51,679 bases of DNA, taken from Gracilibacillus ureilyticus. GTDB taxonomy: Bacteria; Bacillota; Bacilli; Bacillales; Amphibacillaceae. This document shows positions 1 to 9,718 of this stretch, one piece after another (positions within the stretch are counted from its first letter, which is position 1; every line of letters starts with the position of its first letter). The stretch covers positions 23,283 through 74,961 of the forward strand of contig NZ_FOGL01000018.1 of NCBI RefSeq assembly GCF_900111195.1, in the 5' to 3' direction. The notes beneath the pieces are model-generated. The model was not told the DNA's origin, did not search any database, and saw only the letters and a list, made by a program, of their open reading frames with translations. The position numbers and the translations under genes were made by a program.

Positions 1-40
1 GCTCTCTTCTTGCAACTTTCGCTCTCTTCTTGCAACTTCT
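1..40. repeat. Two tandem copies of a 20-bp unit
   Basis: The window opens with two head-to-tail copies of a 20-bp pyrimidine-rich unit starting GCTCTCTTCTTGC; the copies differ only at the last two bases. More copies may lie outside the window. The rest of 41-186 shows no gene. Confidence 0.7.
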
Positions 41-186
41 GCTCCTCTTTTTGCTAATTGGAGTGAATGCCGTCTCCCGCTCGATTCTTCCCAATGATAT
101 TCATTTCAAGATTTTCATTCATGGATACTTCTATCTTTCTATAATATATAGCAGTGAAAATTTTAGGGAAATTTCACTACAGAACT

Positions 187-214
187 TAGGGACAGGTCCA
201 ATGCCCTGCCCCTA
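187..214 (-). terminator. Stem-loop downstream of the amylopullulanase gene
   Basis: Inverted repeat TAGGGACAGG / CCTGCCCCTA with an 8-nt loop, 15 nt after the amylopullulanase stop codon. There is no clear U-run, so it may be an mRNA 3'-end hairpin rather than a classical intrinsic terminator. Confidence 0.45.
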
Positions 215-228
215 CGCCTTCATATACT

Positions 229-3200
229 TTAGTTAATAAACTCCACTCGTTCTAACAAGTTATATAATGCCACTGCCATTTCTGCTCTTGTTGCATCATC
301 ATTTGGTGTAAATGCGCTATTATATCCTTGCATAATTTCTAACTGTAATACGGTTTCAATCTCCTCTGCTGCCCATTCCGGAATTTGATCCACATCGCTT
401 AAATCAGCAAGAGAATGATCGTTTCTTTTCAGATCCGCACCAATAAATTCTGCGACACGGCTTAATATACTCGCTATTTCCGCACGGGTAATCGATTGAT
501 TTGGATGAAAACTTCCATCGGTATAGCCTGAAAGCAGGTCCGCTTCTACCAATGCCTGCACACTGCCTGCAAACCATTCATCCCCGGCCACATCAGTAAA
601 CGCAGGAGCAGCGGTATTTTCTGTTTCTAATGCCAGACTGACTGCTATTAATCTGGCAAACTCAGCGCGACTTATTTTTTTGTTTGGCTTATAGGTTTGA
701 TCCGCATACCCACTAACAATCCACTTGTTGGCTAATGTCTGAATGTGGTCTGTTGCCCAGTGGTTTGCTATATCACGTAATTCCGCTTCATTTTCCATCA
801 CGGTATACAGGGAATTAGAACGTCGCTTAATAACTACTGAATTGTCCGTGAAAATCGATGGAACAAAGCTTATTTCGTCTTGATCTTTTATTAACACAGC
901 TGTTGACTTGTCTGGATCTGACTGCTCCTCAAGCTTCACGGAGCGTTCTACGTATTGATCAAAAGTCGATAATGACTGAACGTTCTCACCATTTATAATA
1001 TTAACCTCATAACGGACTACCGGTCCTCGCACATCATCTGTAAAAAGTTCTGCCACCTCTTCATCCGGCAAAATTTCCATTAACACTTCCACTTCTGCAT
1101 TTTCCTCTAACTCGCCTAATTCCTTAACAGGAAGTTGATAGCTTGCCAGATTACTTTCAATGTATACAGTAGCATTTTCATTTTTTTGTTTCATTGCTTC
1201 AATTATCTTTCCCACAATAGAAACGGTTACTAATCGTCGAAAATCTGCATCAAGCTTAATTTCTAACCGCTCGAGTTGAGAGCTCTTTTTAATTTGCTCC
1301 AAAATTATTTTAGATTGTAACGTTACTCGCAAAACTTCTTTCCCATTCTCATCTGTTTCTTCGCTAACTTCTATTGCATCACTGTCCACCACAATAATTC
1401 CATCTCCTTCATTAGGAGAAGGCGTATCCTCTTCTTTCATACCCGAATCAGAATCTGAAGAATCCGATGAGTCGTCTGAGGAGGAATCCGACCCGCTGTC
1501 ACCAGGCTTATCTGTATCCATATCATCCTCATCTTTTTCATCACTTAACCGAATAACAACAGAAGACAATGGTGCTATTTCAATTGATTCTTTCGTCAGC
1601 TTAACCCCCTGCGGATCCGCAATTTCCTTCGTGCCTGCTTTGTCTCCTGCTACGACCACTTCTCCGTTTGTAAGATCATCTTTTAATGAAAGGGTCCTTG
1701 TTTGATTATCGGCATTGATAAACACATAATACTTTTCTTTAGCCTGAGAATCCTCTGTCTGATAAGCAACAACGAGGTCTTCCTTTTTGATCTCTGGAAT
1801 ATCTAATAATTTCACTTTTTCTTCGATATCTTGTTTTGTTGCAAGATGGAAAGCATCTGTTGAGCGCCTTAACTCTATCAATCCTTTTGTATAAGCTCTT
1901 GTTGTAGTTTCGACCGGATAAGCTGCTTCATTGGTTGCTTTTTCCCAGTCAAACATATTGACAGCATCGGTAGAATCATAGGAATCATGAATAAAATATG
2001 GATACTCGAAAGGATCACCATTTTCATCTGTTAACAAGGTAGATTTATTTGGCGGTTCTGCTACTTCTCCCTTATAATCCTCATGACGGAACTGCTTCGT
2101 ACGCCCGTATTCCTGACCTGCATGAATAAAGGATGTACCTTGTGATGTTAAGACCATCAAATTACCTAATCGAATCCGTTGATGAATTTCTTCTTTATGT
2201 TCCACTGGATCTTTTTTAATCGATTGAGCGATCACATCGTGCAAAGTTAAGTTATCATGTGCGGCAATATATGTGACAACATCTCCCGGATCATCTGATG
2301 TAAAGTTACCTGGATTTGCAGTTATGTTGTTAAAAATCGTTTGAATATCCCTTGCCCCACCTGTAATAAAACGCGGTTGTCCTTCACTGCCAAAACCGGA
2401 CTTTAATTCATTACGGAATTCATCGGAAAAAGAAGCAACACTATCTGTATCCTGCATCCAGTCCTGGTCCGCCGGCTGGACATCCGGATAATTCTCATCA
2501 CCAGCAAAAGTCCGCCAGCCTTCTCCTATCATCACAATATTAGGATTCAATTGCTTTGCTTCATCATAGGCGATTTGAATACTTTCCGCATCATGGTCCC
2601 CCATCATATCAAAACGGAAACCATCGACCTTGAATTCATCCACCCAATATTTAACAGAATCTACTAAAATACGTCGGGCCATTTTATGGGTTGTGCCTAA
2701 TCGCCCTCCACCAAAGCTTTCTCTTGGTGTACCATCAGCATTCATAAAATGATAGTAATTTGGTTCTAAGTCTTCAAAAATGTGTGTCTGTGCTGTGTGG
2801 TTGTAAACGACGTCTAAAATCACTCCCATGTCACGACGGTGAATCTCCTGAATTAAGTTTTTAAACTCTTCTATTCGCTTGGCGGGGTCTGTTGGATCTT
2901 CCGAATACATTCCTGTCAGTGAAAAATAGCTTTGCGGATCATAGCCCCAGTTATAATTATTATCGGCCGAAGAGTATTCCAGCATTCGTTCCCCATTGCT
3001 CATTTCGTCTGCAAAATAATAGCTCATAACAGGAAGCAGCTGAATATGTGTCACACCTAAATCTTCTATATAATCAAGCTTTTCAACAAAAGAGGCAAAT
3101 GTGCCAAACTGTGCTTCCAGTTCTTCGTCAATCGATGGATCAGAAGTGAAATCACGGACATGTACCTCATAAATAATCGCATCTTCGCGCTTTTCAAAAT

Positions 3201-6200
3201 GATCTATTTTTGCAAAATCGAGCTCCGGCCCAATTTGGCTTGGATCGACAATAGCCGCTTTCCCAACCTTATTACCAGCATTCGTCCATTCTGCCATTGA
3301 TTTTGCATATGGGTCCAACGCTAGTACAGTCTCCCCTTCACGTTCAATCGCAAAATGATAATAGTAACCTAATAGATGATCAATTCCAGTCGTAGCCTGG
3401 TTTAATTCGGCTTGCCATACTCCTTTTTCACCTTTTGTCATAGAAATATTTTCTTTAACAATCTTGTCAGGATCATCTTTGTCATACAGTACTACCGACA
3501 CATTGTCCGCACTTGGTGACCATATTCGCAAAGTAGCGTTTGAAGCATCATGTACTTCCAAACCTAATTTGCCATCATAACCGTACATTTCATCCTTTAA
3601 TCTCCAGCCTGCAGAAGCAGTAGCCTTTCTGCCATCATGTGTAATAGTAAAGGGTGCTTTGTCTACAGCAAATGTTCCATGCAACAAGACTGTCTGGTCC
3701 ACTTCAGAAATGGTAACAGATTGAATCGCCACGTCATTACCTTCTTTATCTGTCACTGTGATCGCTTCAGGCAGCTCTTCCGCCGCCAGTCCTGCGACAG
3801 ACGTGTAACTTAGTTCAATCTTTTTATCTGAGAGTATTTCCCCATTTACCAGACCTTCTTCTTTTACAAAATACGGATTCGTATAAACCGTGTCATCCCC
3901 TTTTCGAACGAAAATCTGTGTATGTTTGCCGAAGTCGGAAAAAGATAAATCTCCTGTCTGCCAATCGGTTTCTTTGTTCAAAAATAAGAAGTTAATTTGG
4001 CCTGGATTGTCAGCTAGTGGAAGATCAACATACGATCCTTTCAAGCCAAGTCGATCGTCTGCTAAAAAATGAGCGCCGTCTGGCCAGTTTTCTGTCGGCT
4101 GGCTCACGTCTCCCCATGTCCATAACCCGTAATTATTATAGGACTCCTCTTCCTGATAGAAATTCACTCTTATTTTTCCATCCTCTTCACTTAAAGGGCG
4201 GTAAGGGTAAACCTCATAATCTTCCGTAATCCAGACCTGGTTCATTTCCGGTGCAAGGATATCGGCAAATAGATCACCAGATAAATTTTCCCCACTGGTG
4301 TTATTCAGCAACATTCCTACCTGTTTGGCGTTTTCGTTCAATTCGATATCAACAAAACGTCCATACTCTGTTGTGTTTTCTTCCTTGAAGGATAATGCAG
4401 CATTTGGCCAGGCACCGACTGTTTCTGATGGATTTGTCACATCGCCCCAAACCCATAATCCTAATTCGTTATCGTTTACAGGAAAATGGACACGCAGATG
4501 CCCTGCCGGAACTTCTCCTGTTTCCGGAGTTGTTGGCTCTGGCTCCTCATCACTCGTCTCTCCTGATAAAAGAGTGCCATCTGCAACGGTTAATAAAGCT
4601 GTACCACCATCCGTTATTGCTGGTAAATCAAAGGTGATTACATACTCGCCCGATTCGGTTTCTGTCGCTTGATATGTTTTATTCGCATAATGGTCTGTCA
4701 TAACTGCTGCTTTATTATCCACTTTCACGCGAATCGTTTGTTTTGTTTCTGCTACATTTAATCCGAGATACACTTTATCATTTTCATACACTCTTTCCAC
4801 TAACAAGTATTGATCCTGATCAGAGCCTGCGACAGTTGTCCGCGTACCTTTTGCTAAAATATCTGAAAATTGATTACGGAAATCCAGGTTTTTCTGATAA
4901 TGTGTCAGCATCTCATTATTTTCAACCTGATCCCAGGCAAAATTATAGCGATTGTCATAGATCGGCCAATTATTTGCCCCGCTCTGTCCTAACTCTTCTC
5001 CATAATAGATAACAGGCTGCCCTTTTGCTGTCAATTGCAACGTAGCTGCCAGTTTAAATTTACCTTCGTCACCTTGAAGGCTGTGTAAAAAGCCATCTTC
5101 ATCATGACTGCCTAAAAATTGACCAAGTAATGCGGTATTATCAATTGTATTGTTTCTATCGGTCAATGCTTGATTCGCACTTTCCAGATTTCCATTAACA
5201 AAACTTGCTGCAGTTGCTTTAAATTCGAAGTCTAATAACGAATCCATCATTCCGGAGTTTAGATACCCTTGGTCATCAGACTTTCCAGCACCCCACGCTT
5301 CTCCAATTAATTGAAAGCTCGGTTTTTCTTTTGTTAATTCATTACGGAAATGCTGCCAGGTAGTATCGTCCACATGTTTTACCGTATCCACACGATAATA
5401 CGCTAAAGAGTTTCCATTGCTTGTTGTCGATTTTTCAATCCAGTTTTTTTGCCATTCGACTAATTGATTACGCACTTCTGCTTCTTCTGTTTGAAAATCC
5501 GGCAGGCCGGACAATGACATGGTCTCATCATCAGATCCGGATTGTTCGCGAAACATTCCAGCAAAACGATCGCGGTCTTCTTCCGTTGGATATCCTGCTG
5601 GCGGATTCACTGCCGACTGATTCAGACCATAACCAGCATGATTCAAAACAACATCTGCCATTATTTTGATATCTCGTTCAGCTGCTGCATCAATTAACTG
5701 ATGAAATTCCTCTAATGTACCTAAATGCGGGTTCAATTTTTCAAAATCTTCTGCCCAATAGCCATGGTAAGCAAAATACGAACCTTCTGGAACATTATGA
5801 TTCACATCATAACCAACGTTTTCGACAATTGGTGTAACCCAGATTGTGTTTACTCCTAGCTCATCAAGGTAGTCGAGTTTTTCCATTACCCCTTTAAAAT
5901 CACCACCCTGATACGTTCCCTGCTGGTTATCATAACTGCTGTAATTTAATTGATACGGATCATTGTTCGATGCATCCCCATCATAAAAACGATCGGTTAA
6001 CATAAAATAAATGATTGATTCGTCCCAATCTGTCGTTGCTTCACTCACTTCCCTCGGTGCCACCGTTGCAGTCACTTCTGTCGAATAAGTACCACCTTGG
6101 TCATCTACAACAGTAACTGGAATTGTCTTACTTCCTGGTTCAATATCATGACTGACAGATAAAGTTACTTCATTCAGATCCGGTGAAATTGGCAGGAATT

Positions 6201-7164
6201 CCTCTCCACCCAATGCAGTCGTATCAGCATAAATTGACTGAATACCAAGCTCGGAATTGTTCGTAATATTCACAGACAATACAGCATGATCATTATAAGT
6301 GAAACTGCGATTCACAGATCCGTCAACCGTAATATCTGCTTCCCCCTCATGCTCTTCAGGAGGCTCTTCTTCTACTTCTGTCGATACATAATATGGATTG
6401 GTATATACTGTTTCATCCCCATCCTTCAGAAAAATCTGGCGGTGATTGTCCAGATCAGCAAAACTAAAATCATTTGTCTGCTGTCCATTTTCTATCATTT
6501 CGACAAGCAGAAATCCAATCGAAGCCGGATTTTCTTTTAAAGGAATGTCGACATACGCACCATAGTCTCCAACCTGTTGATCAGTAAAAGGATGCGCATC
6601 TGTCGGCCATTCCGTTAATTCTGCGGCTACATCTCCCCATGACCAAACTCCCCATGGCTGGTAGGATTCTGCATCTGTTTGGAAATGGACACGAATGATA
6701 TTTTCTTCAAAATCCTTTGGCTCATAGTAATACACCTTTCCATCATTTGTAAGCCATACCTCATCCATTTGTTCAGACAATATGTCAATCGAAATATCAT
6801 CTGTTAATCCATCTCCCGCACGATTATTAATTTTCAGTCCGATGTTTTGGGCGTTTTCTGTTATCGCCACATCGATATAGGCACCATATGGATCTGTTCC
6901 GCCCTCCTCAAACCAGGTACCATTCGGCCAATCACTCACCTCATCAGACGGGTTTACTACATCTCCCCATAACCATGCGCCAATATCAGATAAATCATAA
7001 TTGCCAATGTCATAATGAATTCTTAACTCGTTTTCTCCTATCTGGTCAGCCTCTACCTCCTCTGCTGCTTTTACGGACCCAATAGGGGCAATACCTGTAA
7101 ACAAACTAAAAACCATTGTTGCTATCATCACCCAGATGACAGACTTCCTTCCTTTTTTGTTCAT
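229..7164 (-). CDS. SLH-anchored bifunctional alpha-amylase / type I pullulanase
   Basis: A 2311-residue exported enzyme expected to hydrolyse alpha-1,4 and alpha-1,6 bonds of starch, glycogen or pullulan at the cell surface. Order: signal peptide (1 to about 33); two CBM41/PUD-type modules (about 41-150 and 158-265); GH13 alpha-amylase with DVVLNH (about 505), RVDTVKH nucleophile region (about 593), GEAWG (about 621) and SHDEDG (about 686); two further CBM41 modules (about 888 and 998); CBM48-like domain (about 1205); GH13_14 pullulanase with the type I signature YNWGYDP (about 1408), DVVYNH, DGFRFDMMG (about 1513), GEGWR (about 1548) and AAHDN (about 1633); Ser/Asp-rich linker (about 1880-1910); three SLH domains (about 2130 to the end). 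All GH13 catalytic residues are visible in both halves. The start is the ATG of MNKKGRK at 7164, behind AAGGAGG; a 15-residue upstream extension in frame lacks a better site. SLH domains should bind pyruvylated wall polymer made through CsaB (49708-50784). Confidence 0.93.
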   Translation of the reverse strand: MNKKGRKSVIWVMIATMVFSLFTGIAPIGSVKAAEEVEADQIGENELRIHYDIGNYDLSDIGAWLWGDVVNPSDEVSDWPNGTWFEEGGTDPYGAYIDVAITENAQNIGLKINNRAGDGLTDDISIDILSEQMDEVWLTNDGKVYYYEPKDFEENIIRVHFQTDAESYQPWGVWSWGDVAAELTEWPTDAHPFTDQQVGDYGAYVDIPLKENPASIGFLLVEMIENGQQTNDFSFADLDNHRQIFLKDGDETVYTNPYYVSTEVEEEPPEEHEGEADITVDGSVNRSFTYNDHAVLSVNITNNSELGIQSIYADTTALGGEEFLPISPDLNEVTLSVSHDIEPGSKTIPVTVVDDQGGTYSTEVTATVAPREVSEATTDWDESIIYFMLTDRFYDGDASNNDPYQLNYSSYDNQQGTYQGGDFKGVMEKLDYLDELGVNTIWVTPIVENVGYDVNHNVPEGSYFAYHGYWAEDFEKLNPHLGTLEEFHQLIDAAAERDIKIMADVVLNHAGYGLNQSAVNPPAGYPTEEDRDRFAGMFREQSGSDDETMSLSGLPDFQTEEAEVRNQLVEWQKNWIEKSTTSNGNSLAYYRVDTVKHVDDTTWQHFRNELTKEKPSFQLIGEAWGAGKSDDQGYLNSGMMDSLLDFEFKATAASFVNGNLESANQALTDRNNTIDNTALLGQFLGSHDEDGFLHSLQGDEGKFKLAATLQLTAKGQPVIYYGEELGQSGANNWPIYDNRYNFAWDQVENNEMLTHYQKNLDFRNQFSDILAKGTRTTVAGSDQDQYLLVERVYENDKVYLGLNVAETKQTIRVKVDNKAAVMTDHYANKTYQATETESGEYVITFDLPAITDGGTALLTVADGTLLSGETSDEEPEPTTPETGEVPAGHLRVHFPVNDNELGLWVWGDVTNPSETVGAWPNAALSFKEENTTEYGRFVDIELNENAKQVGMLLNNTSGENLSGDLFADILAPEMNQVWITEDYEVYPYRPLSEEDGKIRVNFYQEEESYNNYGLWTWGDVSQPTENWPDGAHFLADDRLGLKGSYVDLPLADNPGQINFLFLNKETDWQTGDLSFSDFGKHTQIFVRKGDDTVYTNPYFVKEEGLVNGEILSDKKIELSYTSVAGLAAEELPEAITVTDKEGNDVAIQSVTISEVDQTVLLHGTFAVDKAPFTITHDGRKATASAGWRLKDEMYGYDGKLGLEVHDASNATLRIWSPSADNVSVVLYDKDDPDKIVKENISMTKGEKGVWQAELNQATTGIDHLLGYYYHFAIEREGETVLALDPYAKSMAEWTNAGNKVGKAAIVDPSQIGPELDFAKIDHFEKREDAIIYEVHVRDFTSDPSIDEELEAQFGTFASFVEKLDYIEDLGVTHIQLLPVMSYYFADEMSNGERMLEYSSADNNYNWGYDPQSYFSLTGMYSEDPTDPAKRIEEFKNLIQEIHRRDMGVILDVVYNHTAQTHIFEDLEPNYYHFMNADGTPRESFGGGRLGTTHKMARRILVDSVKYWVDEFKVDGFRFDMMGDHDAESIQIAYDEAKQLNPNIVMIGEGWRTFAGDENYPDVQPADQDWMQDTDSVASFSDEFRNELKSGFGSEGQPRFITGGARDIQTIFNNITANPGNFTSDDPGDVVTYIAAHDNLTLHDVIAQSIKKDPVEHKEEIHQRIRLGNLMVLTSQGTSFIHAGQEYGRTKQFRHEDYKGEVAEPPNKSTLLTDENGDPFEYPYFIHDSYDSTDAVNMFDWEKATNEAAYPVETTTRAYTKGLIELRRSTDAFHLATKQDIEEKVKLLDIPEIKKEDLVVAYQTEDSQAKEKYYVFINADNQTRTLSLKDDLTNGEVVVAGDKAGTKEIADPQGVKLTKESIEIAPLSSVVIRLSDEKDEDDMDTDKPGDSGSDSSSDDSSDSSDSDSGMKEEDTPSPNEGDGIIVVDSDAIEVSEETDENGKEVLRVTLQSKIILEQIKKSSQLERLEIKLDADFRRLVTVSIVGKIIEAMKQKNENATVYIESNLASYQLPVKELGELEENAEVEVLMEILPDEEVAELFTDDVRGPVVRYEVNIINGENVQSLSTFDQYVERSVKLEEQSDPDKSTAVLIKDQDEISFVPSIFTDNSVVIKRRSNSLYTVMENEAELRDIANHWATDHIQTLANKWIVSGYADQTYKPNKKISRAEFARLIAVSLALETENTAAPAFTDVAGDEWFAGSVQALVEADLLSGYTDGSFHPNQSITRAEIASILSRVAEFIGADLKRNDHSLADLSDVDQIPEWAAEEIETVLQLEIMQGYNSAFTPNDDATRAEMAVALYNLLERVEFIN

Positions 7165-7218
7165 CAATCCTGCTCCCTCCTTGAAAATGATTGTGCAACA
7201 TTCATGCACTTTTATTGT

Positions 7219-7232
7219 GAAAACGTTTGCGC
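7219..7232 (-). promoter_or_regulatory. LacI/CcpA-type operator (cre-like), proximal
   Basis: GAAAACGTTTGCGC, a near-palindrome with the central CG typical of cre or MalR-type sites, lies 55 bp before the amylopullulanase start. The regulator itself (CcpA or a maltose repressor) is inference. Confidence 0.6.
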
Positions 7233-7273
7233 AAATGTTATAAAAAAATTACGCTAGATTGATTTATACATTA

Positions 7274-7287
7274 GCGCAATCGTTTTC
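7274..7287 (-). promoter_or_regulatory. LacI/CcpA-type operator (cre-like), distal
   Basis: GCGCAATCGTTTTC, the inverted version of the proximal operator, centred 55 bp (about five helical turns) from it. Paired sites at this spacing fit repression with or without looping at the amylopullulanase promoter. Confidence 0.55.
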
Positions 7288-7423
7288 TTTAATTAATATA
7301 CAATATTTTTACTGAAAGCGCAACCATATGAAGGAGGGTGGATGTTACTTGGTAGAGTTGCCCGCATTTTACCCTATTATGAGGCTGATTTATCTCCTAA
7401 AATTCATGGCTAATATGTAACAT

Positions 7424-7468
7424 AAAAGGGACCAAACAGATGAAAAGACTGTTCCCTTGGTCCCTTTT
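7424..7468. terminator. Strong hairpin with A/T flanks, possibly bidirectional
   Basis: AAAAGGGACCAA pairs perfectly with TTGGTCCCTTTT. On the minus strand it would end transcripts arriving from the DUF2264 gene before the amylopullulanase promoter. Nothing else is seen between 7288 and 7540. Confidence 0.6.
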
Positions 7469-7540
7469 GTATTAGCCTCTTTTCCATACTCTCTGTCCTT
7501 CGGTTAAAAATACAGAATTTGGAGGGAGGATCTTCAGAGT

Positions 7541-7779
7541 GTGAAATTTCAACCAATGAACCTTACTTTTGTATTAAGAAAAGAGTTTACCAAAATATAC
7601 ATTATGAAGGCTATATATACGACTATTATTAAGATGGATGCCAGGATTAATCCCTGTTTGCGGATTTAGCATGCTTGCATTCCTGGCACTGCTAGGCCTG
7701 ATCATTGGAATTATTTCCAGTCACTGTAGCTGCATTTACAATTATTAGAAAATTACCAATCCGGAATTCCTCTCATTAG
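7541..7779 (+). pseudogene. YesL/DUF624 membrane protein remnant
   Basis: Behind GGAGGGAGGA a GTG opens a frame that stops after about 40 codons (VKFQPMNLTF..., ending CLRI). The similarity continues in a second frame (FSMLAFLALLGLIIGI) and then a third (FPVTVAAFTIIRKLP), which resembles the early membrane part and the FP-T-AAF-IIRK segment of YesL/DUF624 proteins. At least two frameshifts, and the last two thirds are missing. YesL-type genes commonly sit beside LplABC-type importers and polysaccharide-degradation genes, which fits the neighbours. Confidence 0.55.
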
Positions 7780-7866
7780 CTATCCCTACCTCATTGTTGC
7801 ATTCTTTTTACGCGTACAAATATTTATTACTATTACTCTTCATATTTTGTCATCGTATTCCACTTT

Positions 7867-9012
7867 CTAGTAAGCACTATCAATCGGAATCTCTTTACCT
7901 GACCATACTCGCTTGGATGTCCACTCCATTGGCGGATCACTCCAGAATGGGGCAGTTTCAGGTAACCCTAAAGGCAGGAATGCCGCCATACACAAGTAAG
8001 CACTTCCTGTAGATATATAGAATTCCCCGATTCCCGGTTGATGGCCACAGAATCCAATAGTTAACCAGCCAGAATCGGTAAAAGTTCCAGGTGCTTCTAA
8101 TGTTCGTTTTATTACTTCGGTTAACGCACTTCTCACTTGTGCAGGCTGAATATCTCTTGGCAAGTCGTTGCGTAATCCATGCTGAGCTAACGTCTGAAAA
8201 ACACCAAAACGATAGGCAAGCGATCTGCCAACAGGCGGAAAGGTACCCTCAGGGGATATCATTCGTTCCTGAATGACCGCATATCTCTGAGAGCGTGCTA
8301 GAATGTCTGATTTCCGCGCCTCCCATTCCACGTACTCATGACCTACTGTTTCTACTAAGTCTACTAACATGGGATGGATGACAAAGCTATTGTAATAATC
8401 ATGGTGATATTCTGTTCCGTCACTATAGACTCCATCACCTAAATACCATTGGTCAAATTGTTTTATGGCAAAGTCGATTCGCATTGGATCCCAGTCTTTT
8501 TCCCCTGCTTTGTATAAAAATGCTTCTATAATTGCAGAAAACAATAACCAGTTGGAATAGAATGGTTTTCTGGTTCTAGTTGCTTTCAATGCAGTGATAA
8601 CATTACTTTTCACCTTTGAATCAAGCTTTTCCCACAATTCATTCGGAGCTCTTAATAATGCATGCGCCAAAAACGCAGTATCTACAATGGGCTGAAAATC
8701 AACAGAAAAATTCATATAATCAGGTGACTCTGGATCTGTTCCTGCATCTATTGCGGCTCTTGCTAATTCCGCATAATTAGCTCGAAGCTTTTCTTCCTCA
8801 CTATTTTCACACATATGCTCAAGCCATGGTGCCATGCCGACTAATAAGCGAGACATTGCCTCCAGGTGGGAGAACTGCTCACGATTAGTGCCTTCTTTCA
8901 TCTCGACTGGCATTTCTTTTCTTAATATTCTGTCCCTCAAGTTTGTCAGAACAGGGGTTGCAATTTTTAACATAGATTCAATCCAATATTCTCGTTCTTG
9001 CTGTTTCCCCAT
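7867..9012 (-). CDS. DUF2264 family protein
   Basis: A 381-residue soluble protein with no signal peptide that resembles DUF2264 proteins, in line with the motifs SHLEAMSRLLVGMAPWLE (about 48-65), DGTEYHHDYYNSFVIHP (mid-protein) and the C-terminal PPMEWTSKRVWSGKEIP. DUF2264 proteins occur in polysaccharide or uronate catabolic loci and have an alpha/alpha-barrel-like fold; the reaction is not established here. It is intact although both flanking sugar genes (7541-7779 and 9069-9330) are broken, so it is probably the last intact member of a decaying locus. Confidence 0.8.
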   Translation of the reverse strand: MGKQQEREYWIESMLKIATPVLTNLRDRILRKEMPVEMKEGTNREQFSHLEAMSRLLVGMAPWLEHMCENSEEEKLRANYAELARAAIDAGTDPESPDYMNFSVDFQPIVDTAFLAHALLRAPNELWEKLDSKVKSNVITALKATRTRKPFYSNWLLFSAIIEAFLYKAGEKDWDPMRIDFAIKQFDQWYLGDGVYSDGTEYHHDYYNSFVIHPMLVDLVETVGHEYVEWEARKSDILARSQRYAVIQERMISPEGTFPPVGRSLAYRFGVFQTLAQHGLRNDLPRDIQPAQVRSALTEVIKRTLEAPGTFTDSGWLTIGFCGHQPGIGEFYISTGSAYLCMAAFLPLGLPETAPFWSDPPMEWTSKRVWSGKEIPIDSAY

Positions 9013-9068
9013 GTTTATTCTTCTCCTTCTCCTTTTATTTGGTCACAGCCCTCATTCATGCAATAAAT

Positions 9069-9330
9069 CTATCCTTTTATTCCACCTATCATAACACCTT
9101 TCACAAAGTACTTTTGTAAGAAAGGGTATAAGCAAAGAATTGGCTATGTGGCCACAACAATTGTAGCATATTTAACCGTCTCACCTATCGGCATTGCATC
9201 AACAGCACTCACCCCTGATGTCATATCGCTCGTACCGTTTGCAATTAATATTTCACGAAGGATCAGCTGTACCGGAAACAGTTCTCTGTCCTGTAAGGAA
9301 ATCATTGCATCTCCAGCTCCCCATCTGGTA
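9069..9330 (-). pseudogene. LplC/YtcP-type sugar ABC permease, C-terminal remnant
   Basis: Only the last 80 or so residues remain: DRELFPVQLILREILIANG, IGETVKYATIVVAT, then an in-frame TAG, then the diagnostic C-terminus YPFLQKYFVKGVMIGGIKG. This tail is characteristic of LplC/YtcP-type permeases for oligosaccharides or uronides. The start and N-terminal membrane segments are gone. It lies directly upstream of the DUF2264 gene in the same direction. Confidence 0.75.
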
Positions 9331-9495
9331 AAGGAGAAGCATAAACTGTGATGCAAACTAATAGTTGTCTGAAAATTTCTAACGCTCTCCTTTGAAAACG
9401 TTGACATGCATTTTTTGTTTTAGTAAACTTAAATAAATTTATCACGAACTTCTACTGTGATATGTTTACTTCACAACAGTGAGGATTGTCATCTG

Positions 9496-9552
9496 ATGAA
9501 AACTAAGTATATATTATTTAATGGAATGTTACCTTTTTTGGGCATAACCTAA
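9496..9552 (+). CDS. Possible 18-codon leader peptide
   Basis: ATG at 9496, 11 nt after GAGG, opens a frame of 18 codons (MKTKYILFNGMLPFLGIT). Its stop codon lies inside the 5' arm of the terminator at 9546-9593, the geometry expected of a translation-coupled attenuator ahead of the esterase gene. It could equally be chance. Confidence 0.3.
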   Translation: MKTKYILFNGMLPFLGIT

Positions 9553-9593
9553 AAAGATTGAAACCGCGTGTTTCGTTCTTTTTAGGTTTTTTT
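9546..9593 (+). terminator. Strong intrinsic terminator upstream of the esterase
   Basis: AACCTAAAAAGA pairs with TCTTTTTAGGTT, inner stem TTGAAAC/GTTTCGT, followed by a run of seven Ts. It faces the same way as the esterase gene 126 bp downstream, so it either ends an upstream transcript or works as an attenuator. Confidence 0.75.
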
Positions 9594-9718
9594 ATTGCAA
9601 AAATTAGAAAGGGGGGTTCAAATAGATGTGATTTTTTGCCGCATAGTTATTCCATTAGATGCTACTAATTTTGAGAGATGACACCCCGCAAATATTTTAC
9701 ATAAGGAGTGGTATTAAC

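Noticed and set aside
4298-4672. Plus-strand frame of 124 codons inside the amylopullulanase
   Set aside because: Shadow frame antisense to well-conserved CBM41 and linker codons.
9144-9407. Minus-strand frame as an intact small gene
   Set aside because: It is the decayed permease; its C-terminus continues past a TAG into the conserved tail.
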